A DNA stretch of 64,000 nucleotides from Hexactinellida sp. DTS-2022 (GCA_028753945.1 JAPNXP010000002.1:2418001-2482000); one strand, 5' to 3'; counted from the stretch's first letter, positions 1 through 11,506 are shown. The notes: generated by a model not told the origin, from the sequence alone. A program made the numbers and translations.

Positions 1-880
1 CTTTATGACCCTGGCATCAAATTTTTCCGCGGCCCCACGACGAACGGATACATTTTCGATGTTCTCTTGGACTTTAAAAATTGCGGCTCTCTACTAAATC
101 GCCGGTATTACCCCGAACGGCAACTATCCAAAATCAACTCTGGTCTACTTTTAAAGACCAGATTCGTTGTCCACATGAAAAATCCGTCGTTTAAGGAGTC
201 ACTTGCCCATAGTTTATCCCTAGCAACGCAATAATATCTCAGGAATGTGACAACATTCCTTTCTCAAATTTGTCCTAAACCTATCATGTGACCCCTTGTT
301 CGACTCCCAACAGCTATCTGAGTCTAGTTATAAACATAGATACACTCTAAATCGTTATCTGATGCTGTTTACGACAATTTCTTTAGTTATCATTACAGTA
401 TATTCTCTCTAATAGTCCACCAGTGGGTAAAAGGATCCAGGTGGACTATTAGAGAACATGGACCATTAACGAATTTAGCCTTAAGTAACATCAAGTATAT
501 ATAATATACTAACATACGCTATAGTAGAACTCGGTTAAGACGTACCACCCTGGGAAACAAGAAACGGTACGTACTAACTGAGGTACGTAATGGTGGGGAT
601 AATGGTGGGGACATCTGATTTGTGGCCAAATTATCACAATATCCAATGTATCACTATATCCAATATATCACTCTACCCATTATATCACTATATCCACTGT
701 ATCACCGCATCTAATATATGACTACACATTGTCAATACTTATAATTCTTTTCACAATATAAGTCAAATTCCTTATCAAATTCAAGTGGTAACGATATTTA
801 TACTGTAAAATATAAAATTATGGGGTCCTAGGAAGGTCAAAAATCCAATATTCTTTTGTAATCTGTACACAAATTATCAC
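1..880. other. No gene seen; short hairpin and degenerate tandem repeat
   Basis: I see no coding region here. A perfect-looking hairpin has arms at 403-421 and 440-456 around GGTGGACTATTAGAGAA and a loop of about 18 bases. From about 629 to 715 a word close to TATCACTATATCCAATA recurs with drift, and the same word reappears at 1068-1095 and 1140-1175, so the Tigger-type MITE at 881-1068 probably landed inside this simple repeat tract. Confidence 0.5.
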
Positions 881-1068
881 TACAGGTAAACCTCCCAAAG
901 CGGCACCTCCGAGTAGCGGCAGCCTCCGAGAAGCGGCACAAAATCATTCTCCCGATGGGTGCCGCTTTGGGAGTTTTACCTTACGAGCAACCTCCCAAAG
1001 CGGCAACCTCCGAGAAGCGGCACAAAATTATTCTCCCGATGGGCGCCGCTTTGGGAGGTTTACCTGTA
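881..1068. mobile_element. Pogo/Tigger-type MITE (CGGC family)
   Basis: A 188-bp element bounded by TACAGGTAAACCTCCCAAAG and its inverse CTTTGGGAGGTTTACCTGTA. The terminal word CCTCCCAAAGCGGC is repeated inside in both orientations, giving a double hairpin (881-980 and 990-1068). Termini that start with TACAG and carry CTCC..AA.CGG are typical of non-autonomous pogo/Tigger (TcMar) elements, which insert at TA. It has no coding capacity. Confidence 0.7.
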
Positions 1069-1185
1069 TATCCAATAATGATATCACTATAACCAATAAA
1101 ATTTGTATGGGATTTGATCGGGGACGCACCTAAAGCTGCAAAATTATCACTATATCCAATATCACTATATCTATTATGTACTGTA

Positions 1186-2891
1186 TTAGACATTAGCCTC
1201 TTTAATAAAGCATATGACAATAAAAAGATTTAAAGAATCCGAAATTAAATAATTATTTCGAGCTAAGTTTGAGGATATTCCTTCCAGATTTTTCGAATGG
1301 CTTTGTATCCTATCCGAATTGATGTTCTTCGCCATGTTATTTAGAAAACAATTGCTTGCCATTCCTAATATTCCATGTAACACTTCTTTTCCTTCATAGA
1401 AACAATGTGAACACTCATAAGTCCAATCGCCGCAGCCTTTACTTTCGAGCTTAAGGATAGTGAGCTGAAGTAGTTTAACTCATGGGTGTGAAATATGAAA
1501 TCTTTCAGGAGAACAGGAGAATGCTCGAGGGTGAAAACTACACTCAAAACTTGTTTCGAGGGCCACTTTAGCCAACCACGATCTGAAAGATGAATTAATT
1601 GAAAAGTTGTTTGAATTTCTTGAGTAAGGGCAGCTACATTTGAATAATCGAATATCCTCAGGGCAGGCTAGGAAAATTTATGATTTATTTGATTTTTTTG
1701 GGAAATTAAAATCATTGATTTGAATGAACATAACTCAAATTATATAATAGGTATTCAATTGCGAATTTCGCAGTAAGTATACTTTGTAATATTACGTCGA
1801 AATAACTACGATTGCAATAGGTATCACCATTTTCAAATAGTAAAAATCAACATTAAATCATTTGATTTTGATTTTATTTAAAAAAATCATTATTTTACCA
1901 TTCCTGCCTCAGGGCAAGGCTCACATTCTTCCTCTCTAGGGCGGATGGCCAATTGGCCAATAAGACTTGTAAGTCAACTTCGGTGCAAGTTTTGCAACTG
2001 AAAACTGTTGAGATTTATACTGTCGCCTCAAGTCCTATGTAAATATTGATGAAATATAAAACATATAACAGATGTACAACAAATATCAACCTTTAATTTC
2101 AAATAAATAAAAATCTACCTGAAAAGCTGCCTGAGACAATCTCATTGGATAATTAGAGTTCACGATATCTTCAAATTTTGGAAAAAGGAAAGTACAATTG
2201 AAGTCTTTTTGATTTAGCCAATTATTTCTAATTCACTTTATTATGTGCACAAAATCGAATGACAAGAAAAGGGAGCGTTCACTATCTGTAGGATGTGACA
2301 CATGTGATTAAAGTTCCTTATTTTTCCTAAGTAGTTTGAAGAGATTAACGTTAAGCGGATAATTATCTGAAACTATAACATCTACAAAGAGGCCATACTT
2401 TCAATATCCTTGACCACTTGGATAGTAATAGGGAGTAGATCCGACGCTTTGGGATTCAACAACGGGAGTAAGCTCACAACAGAAGACCATCTTTTAGATA
2501 AACTAGTTACCATGAAACAAAGTATTGTTTTGGCAGGCTCAATCTCACGGGAAGAGTTGAAACACTCAGCATTACCATAAAAACTCCCACCTAAGAAATG
2601 GGCCATAAAAGAAATATTTTAATATATAAAATTAGGATCAAGATTCAACGAACCTTTATAGCTAATATTTGATTTACGTGCATTTCATCGATGTTTAGAC
2701 AGAGGTATTAAATCCGCTCGTCTCAGCTTTCAGAAAAGTTCGAAATTCTGTATCCAATCCAAAACTAGACTATAATCGTCGTGGAGATGATTCGTGTGGT
2801 AGAGATATACATTCCATATTACGAAGTTATTTTTAGCAAGTATGTGATAAGAAATGGATTTAAGTGATAAAATCATCGTAGTCATATTATA
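1186..2891 (-). pseudogene. P-element-like transposase, RNase H to C-terminal part (P2), broken
   Basis: Remnant of a P-superfamily transposase, the nuclease of cut-and-paste P transposons, read right to left. It opens with GRRYNMTTMILSLK at 2891, which matches GRRYSVTTQVFSLK in the P gene at 61-64 kb. Next is IDEMHVNQ (about 2694), the first RNase H aspartate motif, then what looks like a short intron, then a stretch ending LPITIQVVKDIES (2400-2450). WPSALERKNVSLAL follows near 1920-1965 and LIHLSDRGWLKWPS near 1560-1600, the latter matching LIELLDRGSLKYPS of the 61-kb gene. The frame changes several times, so it is dead. A hAT MITE (1664-1906) interrupts it. Its N-terminal part most likely lies at 7615-8118 beyond the nested P element at 2900-6835. 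Family assignment is firm; joining it to the distal piece is inference. Confidence 0.8.
1664..1906. mobile_element. hAT-type MITE with 8-bp target duplication
   Basis: A 243-bp insertion inside the P2 transposase remnant. It starts CAGGCTAGGAAAAT, ends ATTTTACCATTCCTG, and is flanked on both sides by CCTCAGGG (1656-1663 and 1907-1914). Removing it restores the P reading ...NVSLAL-R-IFDYS. Eight-base duplications with CAGG termini are the mark of hAT elements. Internal TGATTT/AAATCA words relate it to the MITEs at 3940 and 15504, and a reversed copy lies near 16597-16795. Confidence 0.85.
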
Positions 2892-2899
2892 ACGTCGCC

Positions 2900-3105
2900 C
2901 ATGGCCTACTTAATATACGGCTAAATATGTCACCGAGAAGGCCATGAAACGAGAAGGCCAGACTGCTTTTCCCATTTTTGGACAAAATATTCATCATATA
3001 TTTACACATTATGCTTTATTATGGTATTCGGATATGGGGTATCCATAGGGACCATTTTGAGTTCGACAGACTTGTGGTTTAGGCGCCATTTAAATATGAC
3101 GTCAT
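2900..3105 (+). repeat. Left terminal inverted repeat of P1
   Basis: About 205 bases that reappear inverted at 6625-6834 with only scattered differences. The outermost CATGGCCTACTTAATATACG also matches the ends of the P-derived MITE at 33857. The length is far above the 31-bp TIR of the Drosophila P element. Confidence 0.85.
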
Positions 3106-3274
3106 CAAAATTATATAGTATTTAATATAGTGTATATATATGCTACTACGTATTTTGTTTTACATTACGAATTGAAAGTATTTTACCCAGGTTTTAAGAA
3201 AACAAGCAATAAGAATGTCAGTGTGAGTGTCAATAGTGATGATACAACTACAAATTATTGAATATATTGAAAGG

Positions 3275-3385
3275 AATGTATACAAATGTAATAGTATATT
3301 ACAAGTGTTCTGTATACAATGTAATAGTATATTGCATGTGTTCTGTATACAAATGTAGTAGTAGTATATTGCATGTGTTCTGATA
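3275..3385 (+). repeat. Subterminal tandem repeat in P1
   Basis: Three imperfect copies of a roughly 35-40-bp unit containing GTAATAGTATATT followed by GTGTTCTGTATACAA. They lie between the left TIR and the transposase start. Position and repetition suggest transposase-binding or simple expansion repeats; nothing in the sequence decides between the two. Confidence 0.5.
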
Positions 3386-3509
3386 AGAGAAATTAAACCA
3401 TTCATAATTCCATTTACCCAAGTCTATATCTTGAAATCTGTCTATATAAACTAAAAGTGTATCTTGCATTAATAATAATAACAATCATCATAGTCAAACA
3501 ATCGTTCCT

Positions 3510-6388
3510 ATGCCAAACAAGTGTTCAGTAAGAGGTTGTTACACTAACTTCAATGAAGGTCCTAAGAAACAGTTTTCAAGTTTCCAGGTGATCCAGTCTT
3601 GTCCCAAAATGTTTGGAGTTTTTGAATCGAAGAGATTACGGGATCAACTAAATATTCACTGATCTGCATTGATCACTTCGAAGAGAGATTCATAATTCAG
3701 CATGAAACTAGATCTGCTCTCAATTATTCTATCAATCCAATCCCAACCATCCATCCTAGCTTCTTGCCGTTAAGTCTAGCTCCAGTGCCAAGTGAGTTGA
3801 GAAAAACTCCCACAATTAGAATATTTCAACCAGATGAATTCCAGACCTATAAATCAAAGTGTGAAATAAAATCTTTTTCAGATGTAGTAAAATTTATCAA
3901 ACATTCTAAAGAATACAAAGATTTTCAATTTGATGTTACCAGGGTTGTTTGATTTAAATCAAGTGATTTAAATCATTGATTTAAATCATGATTTAAATCA
4001 ATGATTTTTATTAATAAAAATCATGATTTAAATCAAAAATCTGATTTTAATCAAAGAAGTCTGATTTAAATCAAAAAGTCGGACTTTTTTGATTTAAATC
4101 AAGACTTTTTTGATTTAAATCAGATTTTTTATGTCTATTGTTTTTTGCGAAAAGAAAAGAAATACATTGATAATGAGTCAAATTACATTGATAATGAGTC
4201 ACTAACAATGTAATTAATCTATTAGTCAAAGAATATACGCCAGTGTGATATAGATTGCAAAAAAAAACAATTAAAATCAAAATTCTGATTTAAATCAAAA
4301 AAATCGGATTTTTTTGATTTTTTTAAAAAAATCATGATTTTTATCAACCCTGGATGTTACCGATAACAATATTACGACTTACCGGGTTGTGATATGTTCT
4401 CGGATTGCAACAGTGAAAGAATGCATATACATTGATCATAACTTTAACATCAAACTCAGTTATGAAGGTTGCCATATTCCTCCTCCAAGCTATATTCATC
4501 GAGCAGAAGGATCCAGGCTTACCTCACTGGATATGCTTGCAGATTTACCAGTGTACTGCCGGAATGCTGAAGGGTCCTGTGAAACAAATGTAGTTAGAGA
4601 ACTGTTACAAATACAATATTACAATGCAAAAGGAAGACCGCCGTATTCCACTTCAGTATTAAGATTCGCACTTATGCGATACACATCTAACTCAGCATAT
4701 CAATATTTGAAAAAAATTATTCCCCTTCCTAGCAATTCTCTATTATGCAAGTTAAAGTCACAAACTATTGATACAAGCAAAGGTTTGGTTTTATTGAGGG
4801 TAACTTGTTATTCAGCGACGATGTTGTCCTATTGTTAGATGAAATGTACATAGAGCAACAAGTACAATACGATGGCCGTGACTTAACCGGGTGTAATTCG
4901 GAGCTTCAAATGTACAAAAGCATACTTTGCTTCATGGTTGTCTCTTTAAAGCAGTCTAGACCTTACATTCTTAAAGCAATTTCCCTCACGAAAATTAACC
5001 ACCAAATTGTTCAGGATGGTGTCCTTAGTTGCTTATCTATGCTCACCAAAGTGAATTTTACTATCAGAGCCGTAGTTTGTGATAACCACTCAACTAACGT
5101 TAGTGCATACAAACACCTCAAAGAATTATATCCATGCTCAATACGTGATAACGCGATTCCAAACCCGTACAACTCTCATAGATGTAGGCATCAAAATTCC
5201 ATTAGGAACCAATGGTCTACTTTCCATCGTGTCCATGAAAAAGATTTAGCGATCGGGTGTCATGTAAAAAAGCTCCTAAAATTTCGTATCAAGCCTGCAT
5301 CCGGGAAATAATAAACCGTCCGTCCCCCTTACTCTGGCAATATTTGATCTCTCAACTATATCAGCTATTAGCCAGTATTTCCCTGAAGACAAAACAACAT
5401 CTTTTCTGAATTTAATCTACAACTGGTGGTTAGTAGTCAATGCTAAAGAAAGATTCCACCCTAATATTGTTGGCAACGCACTAACTGCAGGTGATGGTAA
5501 AAATGAATTTTTACACATTATGAGTGATTGGTTGACTAAATGTAGAGATTCGACAAAACTTGGTCTTCCAAAACAAACATTTAATGCTCTCATCAGTACA
5601 AATCGAGCTATAGCGGACCTGAGTACAGATTTACTTAACGAAGAATATAAATATGTTCATACTGGACGATTGCAAAACGATCCTCTTGAAAGAAGATTCT
5701 CACAATATCGACGAATGTCAGGGGGTAGATTTTTAGTGAGTCTAAAAGAGATCTATCGATCTGAATCAATTGTTAAGTTGAAAACATTTCTAAATAAGAA
5801 TGTCGAACTCACCACAATCACTTGTCCGGTAACAGATGAGGAATCAGCCACTCTACACTCCTTCATTCAAGAGATCATCAATGAAAACTTGAGTCACATA
5901 ACAATCTGTCAGCCGCTGTTGAAGTAATTACCTTCCTTTCTGGGTATATATCTCACTCATTACTTAAGAATATCGTTTGTGAAGAATGCAAAATAGCTCT
6001 CAGTTTAGATCCAGTTTCCAATTCATATCTTGATGAATACAATAAAGGGAGACTCAAGTTACCAACATCATCACTAAATAACTACACACAGTGTGCATTT
6101 TCTACCCTTGAATATCTGGAACAAATAATTCTAGAAGTAGAACTTCCCTCAAAAGTATTAGCTCAGAGTATCCTGGATTGTTTATCGTCAGATTGGGACG
6201 ATTCGTTCATTTGTCCGCAACACTTAATGATTGATCGTCGAAAAGTAAATTCAATAGTTTCAAATTGCTACTTAAAGAATTTAGCTAGGGATGTTAGTGA
6301 AACAAGGAGGAGGGATCAGGTAAGAGAATTCAAGAAAATTATGATCAGCCAAAATAAAGAACAAGTACAATTGTATGAAATAGAATAG
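3510..6388 (+). pseudogene. THAP-domain P-element transposase pseudogene (P1)
   Basis: Decayed transposase of the P/THAP9 family. The N-terminus at 3510 reads MPNKCSVRGCYTNF, the first half of a C2CH THAP zinc finger. After at least two frame changes the second half follows (CIDHFEERF near 3660-3690). An 8-bp-duplicating hAT MITE (3940-4352) splits the next domain. The RNase H part starts near 4805 with LLLDEMYIEQQ, and the second acidic motif AVVCDNHSTNVSAYKHL is near 5071-5121. A deletion follows around 5165-5300. Then come TGRLQNDPLERRFSQYR (about 5660-5710), the conserved late block of P transposases, and a C-terminal GYISHSLLKNIVCEECK. The last frame ends at TAG 6386-6388. At least four frame breaks make it non-functional. 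Flanked by the P1 TIRs. Confidence 0.9.
3940..4352. mobile_element. hAT MITE built of ATTTAAATC palindromes, 8-bp TSD
   Basis: A 413-bp element that starts CAGGGTTG, ends CAACCCTG and is flanked by exact copies of GATGTTAC (3932-3939, 4353-4360). It is inserted in the P1 transposase between DFQFDVT and DNNITTY. Both ends are arrays of the self-complementary word TGATTTAAATCA, seen about eight times on the left. The core contains a directly repeated ACATTGATAATGAGTCA. A 300-bp relative is at 15504-15803. Confidence 0.9.
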
Positions 6389-6624
6389 GAATTATCTTTG
6401 TATGAAAAACATTATAGTATGTAACTGTAACTAAGAACAGCAACGATTATGGGTACGTATGATGATTTCCTAAATTATAATTGTTTATTATTTAGCTAGT
6501 TAAATTTTGAATATATCGATTAAAGTAGTGATCTACTGGTATTATCAAAAAAAAGAGTATAAAAATTGATCAACAGCAAGAAAAATTAAGTTGAATAATA
6601 GTAATTTATTAAACATATAATTTT

Positions 6625-6834
6625 GCTGACGTCATATTTAAATGGCGCCTAAACCACAAAACCACAAGTCTGTCGAACTCAAAAATGGTCCCAATGGATT
6701 CCCCATATCTGAATACCATAATGAAACATAATCTGTAAATATATGATGAATAGTTTGTCCAAAAATTGGAAAAGCAATCTGGCCTTCTCGTTTCATGGCC
6801 TTTCTCGGTGACATATTTAGCCGTATATTAAGGC
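6625..6834 (-). repeat. Right terminal inverted repeat of P1
   Basis: Inverse of 2900-3105, carrying TGACGTCATATTTAAATGGC at its inner end and CCGTATATTAAG at its outer end. Compared with the intact family end (…AAGTAGGCCATG at 34523) the final bases are missing. Confidence 0.8.
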
Positions 6835-7008
6835 TAATCAATATCAGCAAAAAATATGGTCTCAGCTTATCCATTGTTTTACTGTAGAACACTTATACAT
6901 AGTATATAATGAAACAACCATTGAAATTTCCATTTTATAAATACATTTTTTTAAAATGGATTTTTTAAATTTCGTAATGTTAAATTCCTATACCCTAGAG
7001 GGTTTGCG

Positions 7009-7345
7009 CCAACATTCCCACAGAAGTGTATATGCAAGATATCAAGTTGAATGTTATTCTATCGTATAGTTCATGAATAGATCTGTGATTTGTCGGGTTG
7101 TATAAGCTCTATCAAATTTAGAAGTATTTTTTTTTTCATGTTTAAAAAAAAAATCGGTCAAAAAACCCCTCTTTTTTTGGATTTTCATGGAATTTCGTCA
7201 CGATTTGGTCGCAAAAGGTGAAGAATGCATCGAAAAGCTTATACAACCCGACAAATCACAGATCTACTCATAAACTATACGAGAGAAGAGGATTTAACAT
7301 GATGTCTGGTATATAAACTTCTGGGCGAATGTTGGCGCAAACTCA
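7009..7345. mobile_element. Foldback element, GTTTGCGCCAACATTC termini
   Basis: A 337-bp inverted-repeat unit. GTTTGCGCCAACATTC at the left end returns as GAATGTTGGCGCAAAC at the right, and an inner block AGATCTGTGATTTGTCGGGT (7080-7100) returns inverted at 7242-7265. The centre is A/T homopolymer-rich. It has no coding capacity, and the family is not identified. It lies between the two halves of the P2 gene, so it is probably a later insertion there. Confidence 0.7.
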
Positions 7346-7614
7346 CTTTGTCCGTTTTGGTCGTTTTTTGAAAAATTTCGTCATAATAGGGGTTAATATT
7401 AATAAAAAAAGCAAAAATACCAAAAAATTTAGTTCTAGACCGATTTTAGTAAATTTTTTTCCTGGATCTATATACTACATATATAGACAGTATAATTCTC
7501 AAGTTGACCCAATATAAAGTACAGCTGTGGTGACAATTCTTGAAACTTGTATATACCTAATAAAGAGGCAATCAAGAGCCAAGGTATAATAAAATAACAT
7601 TTCAGCTCGTACCT

Positions 7615-8118
7615 GACTCTGATAACTAATCTTCAAGCAGCAAAATTGACTGCCTTACACATGAAATACTACGGTTGACTTCTAAAATAATAAAATGTTT
7701 AACAATAATGTTTGATAAAAACGAATTAATCAATACTAACCGATCAAAACTTTATCAGCACTGTAATTTGTCAATTCATCTATCAAACTACCATTCTGAC
7801 GAATATCATTAATATTTTGGAATTGAAGACTAACTAGTGTTGCATTATGAAAGATATGACATGTAGAGAATCGTCAATAGCTAAATAATTTTGGACTGTA
7901 ATCGGATGTGAGAATGTATGGTTAATAACATTTATGGAAGTAGAATTCGGATAGCAAAATATCCATCCAGGTGGAACTTGTATCTCACTCGACTTAGTAA
8001 TGAGTTCATCAAAATTGTTTACTGAAAACTTCTTTTGTTCTGCTTCAAAAAACTCATTGCTTAGATCGATTGCCTGCAAATGTATAAATACTAAAGTTAT
8101 AAAAATGACTACACCCAC
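7615..8118 (-). pseudogene. P-element-like transposase, N-terminal part (P2), broken
   Basis: Read right to left, this matches the pre-catalytic domain of the P gene at 61-64 kb. After a plausible acceptor (TTTGCAG, about 8075) comes a segment with GWIFCYPNSTSINVINHTF, aligned by eye with SWVVHKPDTDTLFFLKITT. Then, after one frame change, QNINDIRQNGSLIDEL appears (about 7770-7810), next to NKINDIRQIETLLVEI of the 61-kb gene. A donor-like GTTAGT follows at 7742. A further short exon-like piece VRQSILLLED lies near 7640-7680. It is probably the 5' part of the P2 gene whose remainder is at 1186-2891. Family placement rests on weak but collinear similarity. Confidence 0.6.
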
Positions 8119-8672
8119 ACATCATAATACGTGGCGCCGGCAATTATAATGTTCTTCGTTATATTCTTTCGTAACTTTATGTGACCATATAATCAAATAT
8201 GTTCAATTATTGTCATTGCCTCAATCTAGTTATTGTGGACTGTTGTTCAAGTTTACCGGTTGCAGCTCGATTCTTTGCCTCATTCAAATTTTATCCGTGT
8301 TTATTCCCTCTTCGATTCCACAAAATAATCTATATTGATTTGTTTGAAAATTATCATCGAATGTCACCATTTACGACTTTCCAATTGCCATGCCACCAAT
8401 GATGCAAGATGGGAACAATTGGCACACGGTGGCAATGATTCATAATTTCAACCTAATCACTACCTAATAGAGGTGAAAGTTTCTGTATTGGATATTTCGA
8501 ATGCTGAGAATACGAATCTGAATATTGCTATATCCCATATATTTTGATCACTTTGCTAATTATTAAGACAATCACTAAATTTCGATTTTATATGGGATGT
8601 TTTTGGAGTTCGAATACTTTTGGTAGGAGGTGTTCATTAGAAACCTGCTACATTGACGCGGTTACTATTTAA

Positions 8673-8880
8673 TACAGTGGAGCCTCCCATAACGGACACT
8701 CCAAATAGCGGACAACCTCTAAATAACGCCAACCTCTAAATAACGGACAACCCTCGTGGCACGGATTTATTTATTTAGCATATGTCTAATAGAAAAGCAA
8801 CCTCTAAATAGCGGACAACCTCTAAATAACGGACAACGGTTCCGGTCCCAAGGTGTCCGTTGTTCAGAGGCTCTACTGTA
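8673..8880. mobile_element. Pogo/Tigger-type MITE (TAACGGACA family)
   Basis: A 208-bp element from TACAGTGGAGCCTCCCATAA to CAGAGGCTCTACTGTA, flanked by TA. The word CCTCTAAATAACGGACAAC is reiterated about four times inside, so the TIR motif also forms internal direct repeats. Non-coding. Confidence 0.85.
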
Positions 8881-11186
8881 AATGGATTTTTTTGGGAAAT
8901 ATGTTATATCACACTAATAGAAATCGTTGATTAATGTAGACTCAGAATGAACTTTATCCCGGATCAGCCAGACTGGTGCATGATTTAGTTGTACAGTCTG
9001 GACAGTCCAGAAATTTTGAATTACGAATTCCTCAGGGCCATTGATTTTCCAGACCACTGCATCTCGGTTCCCCCTTAACTATAATTTTTGCGCGCTCTAA
9101 ATATATTTCGCTTCTGCATTGTTTAAGTACGGGACACTTAGCTTTTCACTGGGCTATTTTTTTATACGTGGCCATTTCTTCTGATCCCATCATCACAAAC
9201 ATAAATTTCATTTGGTCCATTCATTTCCTTTTGCCGCCCCTCCCTATCCCCAGGCCACCATTACTTAAACCTGGCTATAGGACGCATTGATTCTGCCTTG
9301 AGAAAGATTTATTTTGATTTATCATATAATCTGTATGTTTTGACCCTTCCAGCTATTCCCTGTCCTGTACAACATGTACATGTCACTGATTACCATAAAT
9401 ACCTTTGCCAAGGCTTATGAAAAAATGTATCTAGTGAAATCAGCCGCAAATACATTTGTGTCGAAACGTAAGCGAACAACATTTCACCTGGACTTGAGCA
9501 GGGGCAGTCACAGGATCTTGCCAGCCCGGGAGTAGAGGGGTTATTTGTATAAACCCGGTACGTGCCCCGTGCAATTCTATCAACAATCCGGTTTGGGGCG
9601 GACAGAATCATATAACCCGGGGCTTTACCCGGATGCACCCCCCACTGGGACCGCCACTTGGCTATGGCCCAGACGTTGAGTTATTTTAATTAACCCGGAT
9701 AATATCTTAAACAAATACTTAGTTAAAAGTGTCTCTCAAAATTTTTTGTATCTAGTTTTGCCTCTAAAGGGTGAGTTCCGCGCAAGAATTTACAATAGTC
9801 GGAGATCAAGTCATATACAGGGTTGGGAATAGCAACTGCTGTTAACAGCCAAATATCATTTCAACAACAAAATGGGAAATTTTTAATTTTATATTAAGCA
9901 CATTTAATTTACATATTTGATATTTATTGTACGTAATATGACTTGTAGAATCAACATCCTCTGTTGCAGGAACGTTTACTTATATCTGTCGATTGCAAAA
10001 TCGATAAATAAATAGTTCCTGGGAAACGGAATTAGTTGTCAATATACATGTTTTATGTTAATAGTTACATTAGATCGTTAACAACCAAATGTGCAGTAAT
10101 TGGTCAATATTTATTCGCTAAAATTGACGACTAAATTAACTTTTAAACCTCAAATAATCCTTTATTATTATTTACGAGCCCGTCGGTCTCGGTAGCTTTT
10201 CAGCAGATCGGAGCTACCCAGCTTAAGTAAGCGGCCGCTATGCGGCCTTACTTCTCACCGTTGCTACCATGGAAAATGGTAGAGGGATTAGTATATAACC
10301 CTTTCTAGCATTTTCCCTAATTTTAACTTGTTTACCATTAATACCCGTTGGAAGCTAACTTCTAGGTTGTTTTCGAATATTGATTACTTTGTTTCCTATT
10401 TTGGTATACAACAACAACAAATATTAATATTATAAATTTATAAATACGAAATTCGAAATCTGCATACTTGTTTACCTATTATAACAATTGGAAGTTAGTT
10501 TATAGCTCATATCTAATATATATTCTGTTTCTATTCCCCTATCATTTTAATACAAACAGGACAAACGAACACACAAACACACACACACAACAACAACAAT
10601 CGAGATTTAATAATATAGATATAATAAATTAGCTGTTTTCAGTCAAAATACGCCTTGTTAACATCTTACATCACAAAATGCTGTTAACTCCAATTTACCA
10701 ATCTGGATCTAATCTATAACTAGAGATCCATATCTTATTTTAGTACCAGATTTATATTGAGGCTTCATATTCATATCTCTAAACCAGTTTATACATGAAA
10801 TTTACAAATATGGGATATTCCAATAGACCAGATTGTAAAGGGTCAGGAGCAGAGCACCTACAAATCTCTGTTAATACAAATTATATGTCCAAATGTAACA
10901 TTTGTTTTTCTCTTGGTGTAGCATGATTAGCAATCGTTTTATTACTAACTAAAAGAATTCACATCTAAGACCATCTTTATCATTGAGGACGTATATAATT
11001 TTACTGTGCCAACTACAGGGGCGTAGGAACGATTTCCGCAGGTATGGGGCATGGCCAGAGTGGAAGGGGGGGGGGCAATAAAAGAAATAAGATAAATTCC
11101 AATATGCCCAAAATTGTCCTTATGTTCATTGACTATAGATACGTCTTCCATTGATGGATAAGATGAGTACTTGAATGAGTTTTAGG
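8881..11186. other. No gene seen; possible hAT start and microsatellite
   Basis: No convincing coding sequence. GC-rich words near 9490-9650 (CAGGGGCAGTC … GACCGCCACTTG) look like degraded hAT ends, but I find no matching target duplication. CAGGGTTGGGAATAGCAAC near 9822 resembles a hAT terminus without a visible partner. A CA/CAA tract lies at 10563-10600, followed by ATATAGATATAATAAA, like a retroelement tail. A G-run interrupts 11068-11080. Confidence 0.4.
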
Positions 11187-11425
11187 GCTGAAACAAATAT
11201 ACCGAATATTCGTTCGAAATGATTGAACGAATATTCGTTTGTACGAAAATTAGATTGAAACAGATATTCGTTCACTACCTTTGGACGACACAACAACATG
11301 ACTTTTGTTTAGCTTGGAGAGATTGTAAATATTAATTCCTACCTAAGCTAGCTGATAATTAGTTAACTTGTGTCTAATACTCTTTGTAACTATTATTAAT
11401 ACTTTCTCATAGTTTTTCGATGTTT
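11187..11425 (+). mobile_element. Truncated copy of the GAATATTCG hAT MITE
   Basis: Starts TAGGGCTGAAACAAATATAC and follows, base by base with drift, the reverse complement of 25165-24930 through TGAACGAATATTCGTTT and AGTTAACTTGTGT. It then fades by about 11425. The second end is missing, so this is a 5' fragment of the element seen complete at 24803-25165. Confidence 0.75.
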
Positions 11426-11506
11426 GACCACACGGGTTATTATTGTATATAATAGTAGTAACCCCCGCCGCCCCTAGCCTACCGCTTCCCCCTTCATCCG
11501 CCCCTG

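Larger units (their letters stand above)
2900..6835 (+). mobile_element. P-like DNA transposon P1, complete with long TIRs
   Basis: A 3.9-kb transposon with terminal inverted repeats of about 205 bp (2900-3105 and 6625-6834). They share the word order CTTAATATACGGCTAAATAT, GAGAAGGCCATGAAACGAGA and GGCGCCATTTAAATATGACG. It encloses a THAP-P transposase pseudogene. The same outer TIR bounds the 667-bp MITE at 33857-34523, whose intact ends show that the family terminus is CATGGCCTAC. The right end here stops at CCGTATATTAAG and then diverges, so the last 10 bases or so, and the right target duplication, have been lost. It sits inside an older P gene (P2). Confidence 0.85.

Noticed and set aside
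9490..9650. Possible hAT MITE (CAGGGGCAGTC … GACCGCCACTTG)
   Set aside because: The ends pair poorly and the flanks do not form an 8-bp duplication.
10563..10620. CA/CAA tract followed by ATATAGATA as a LINE tail
   Set aside because: Similar to 41853-41925 but no reverse transcriptase or other LINE sequence is recognisable upstream of either.
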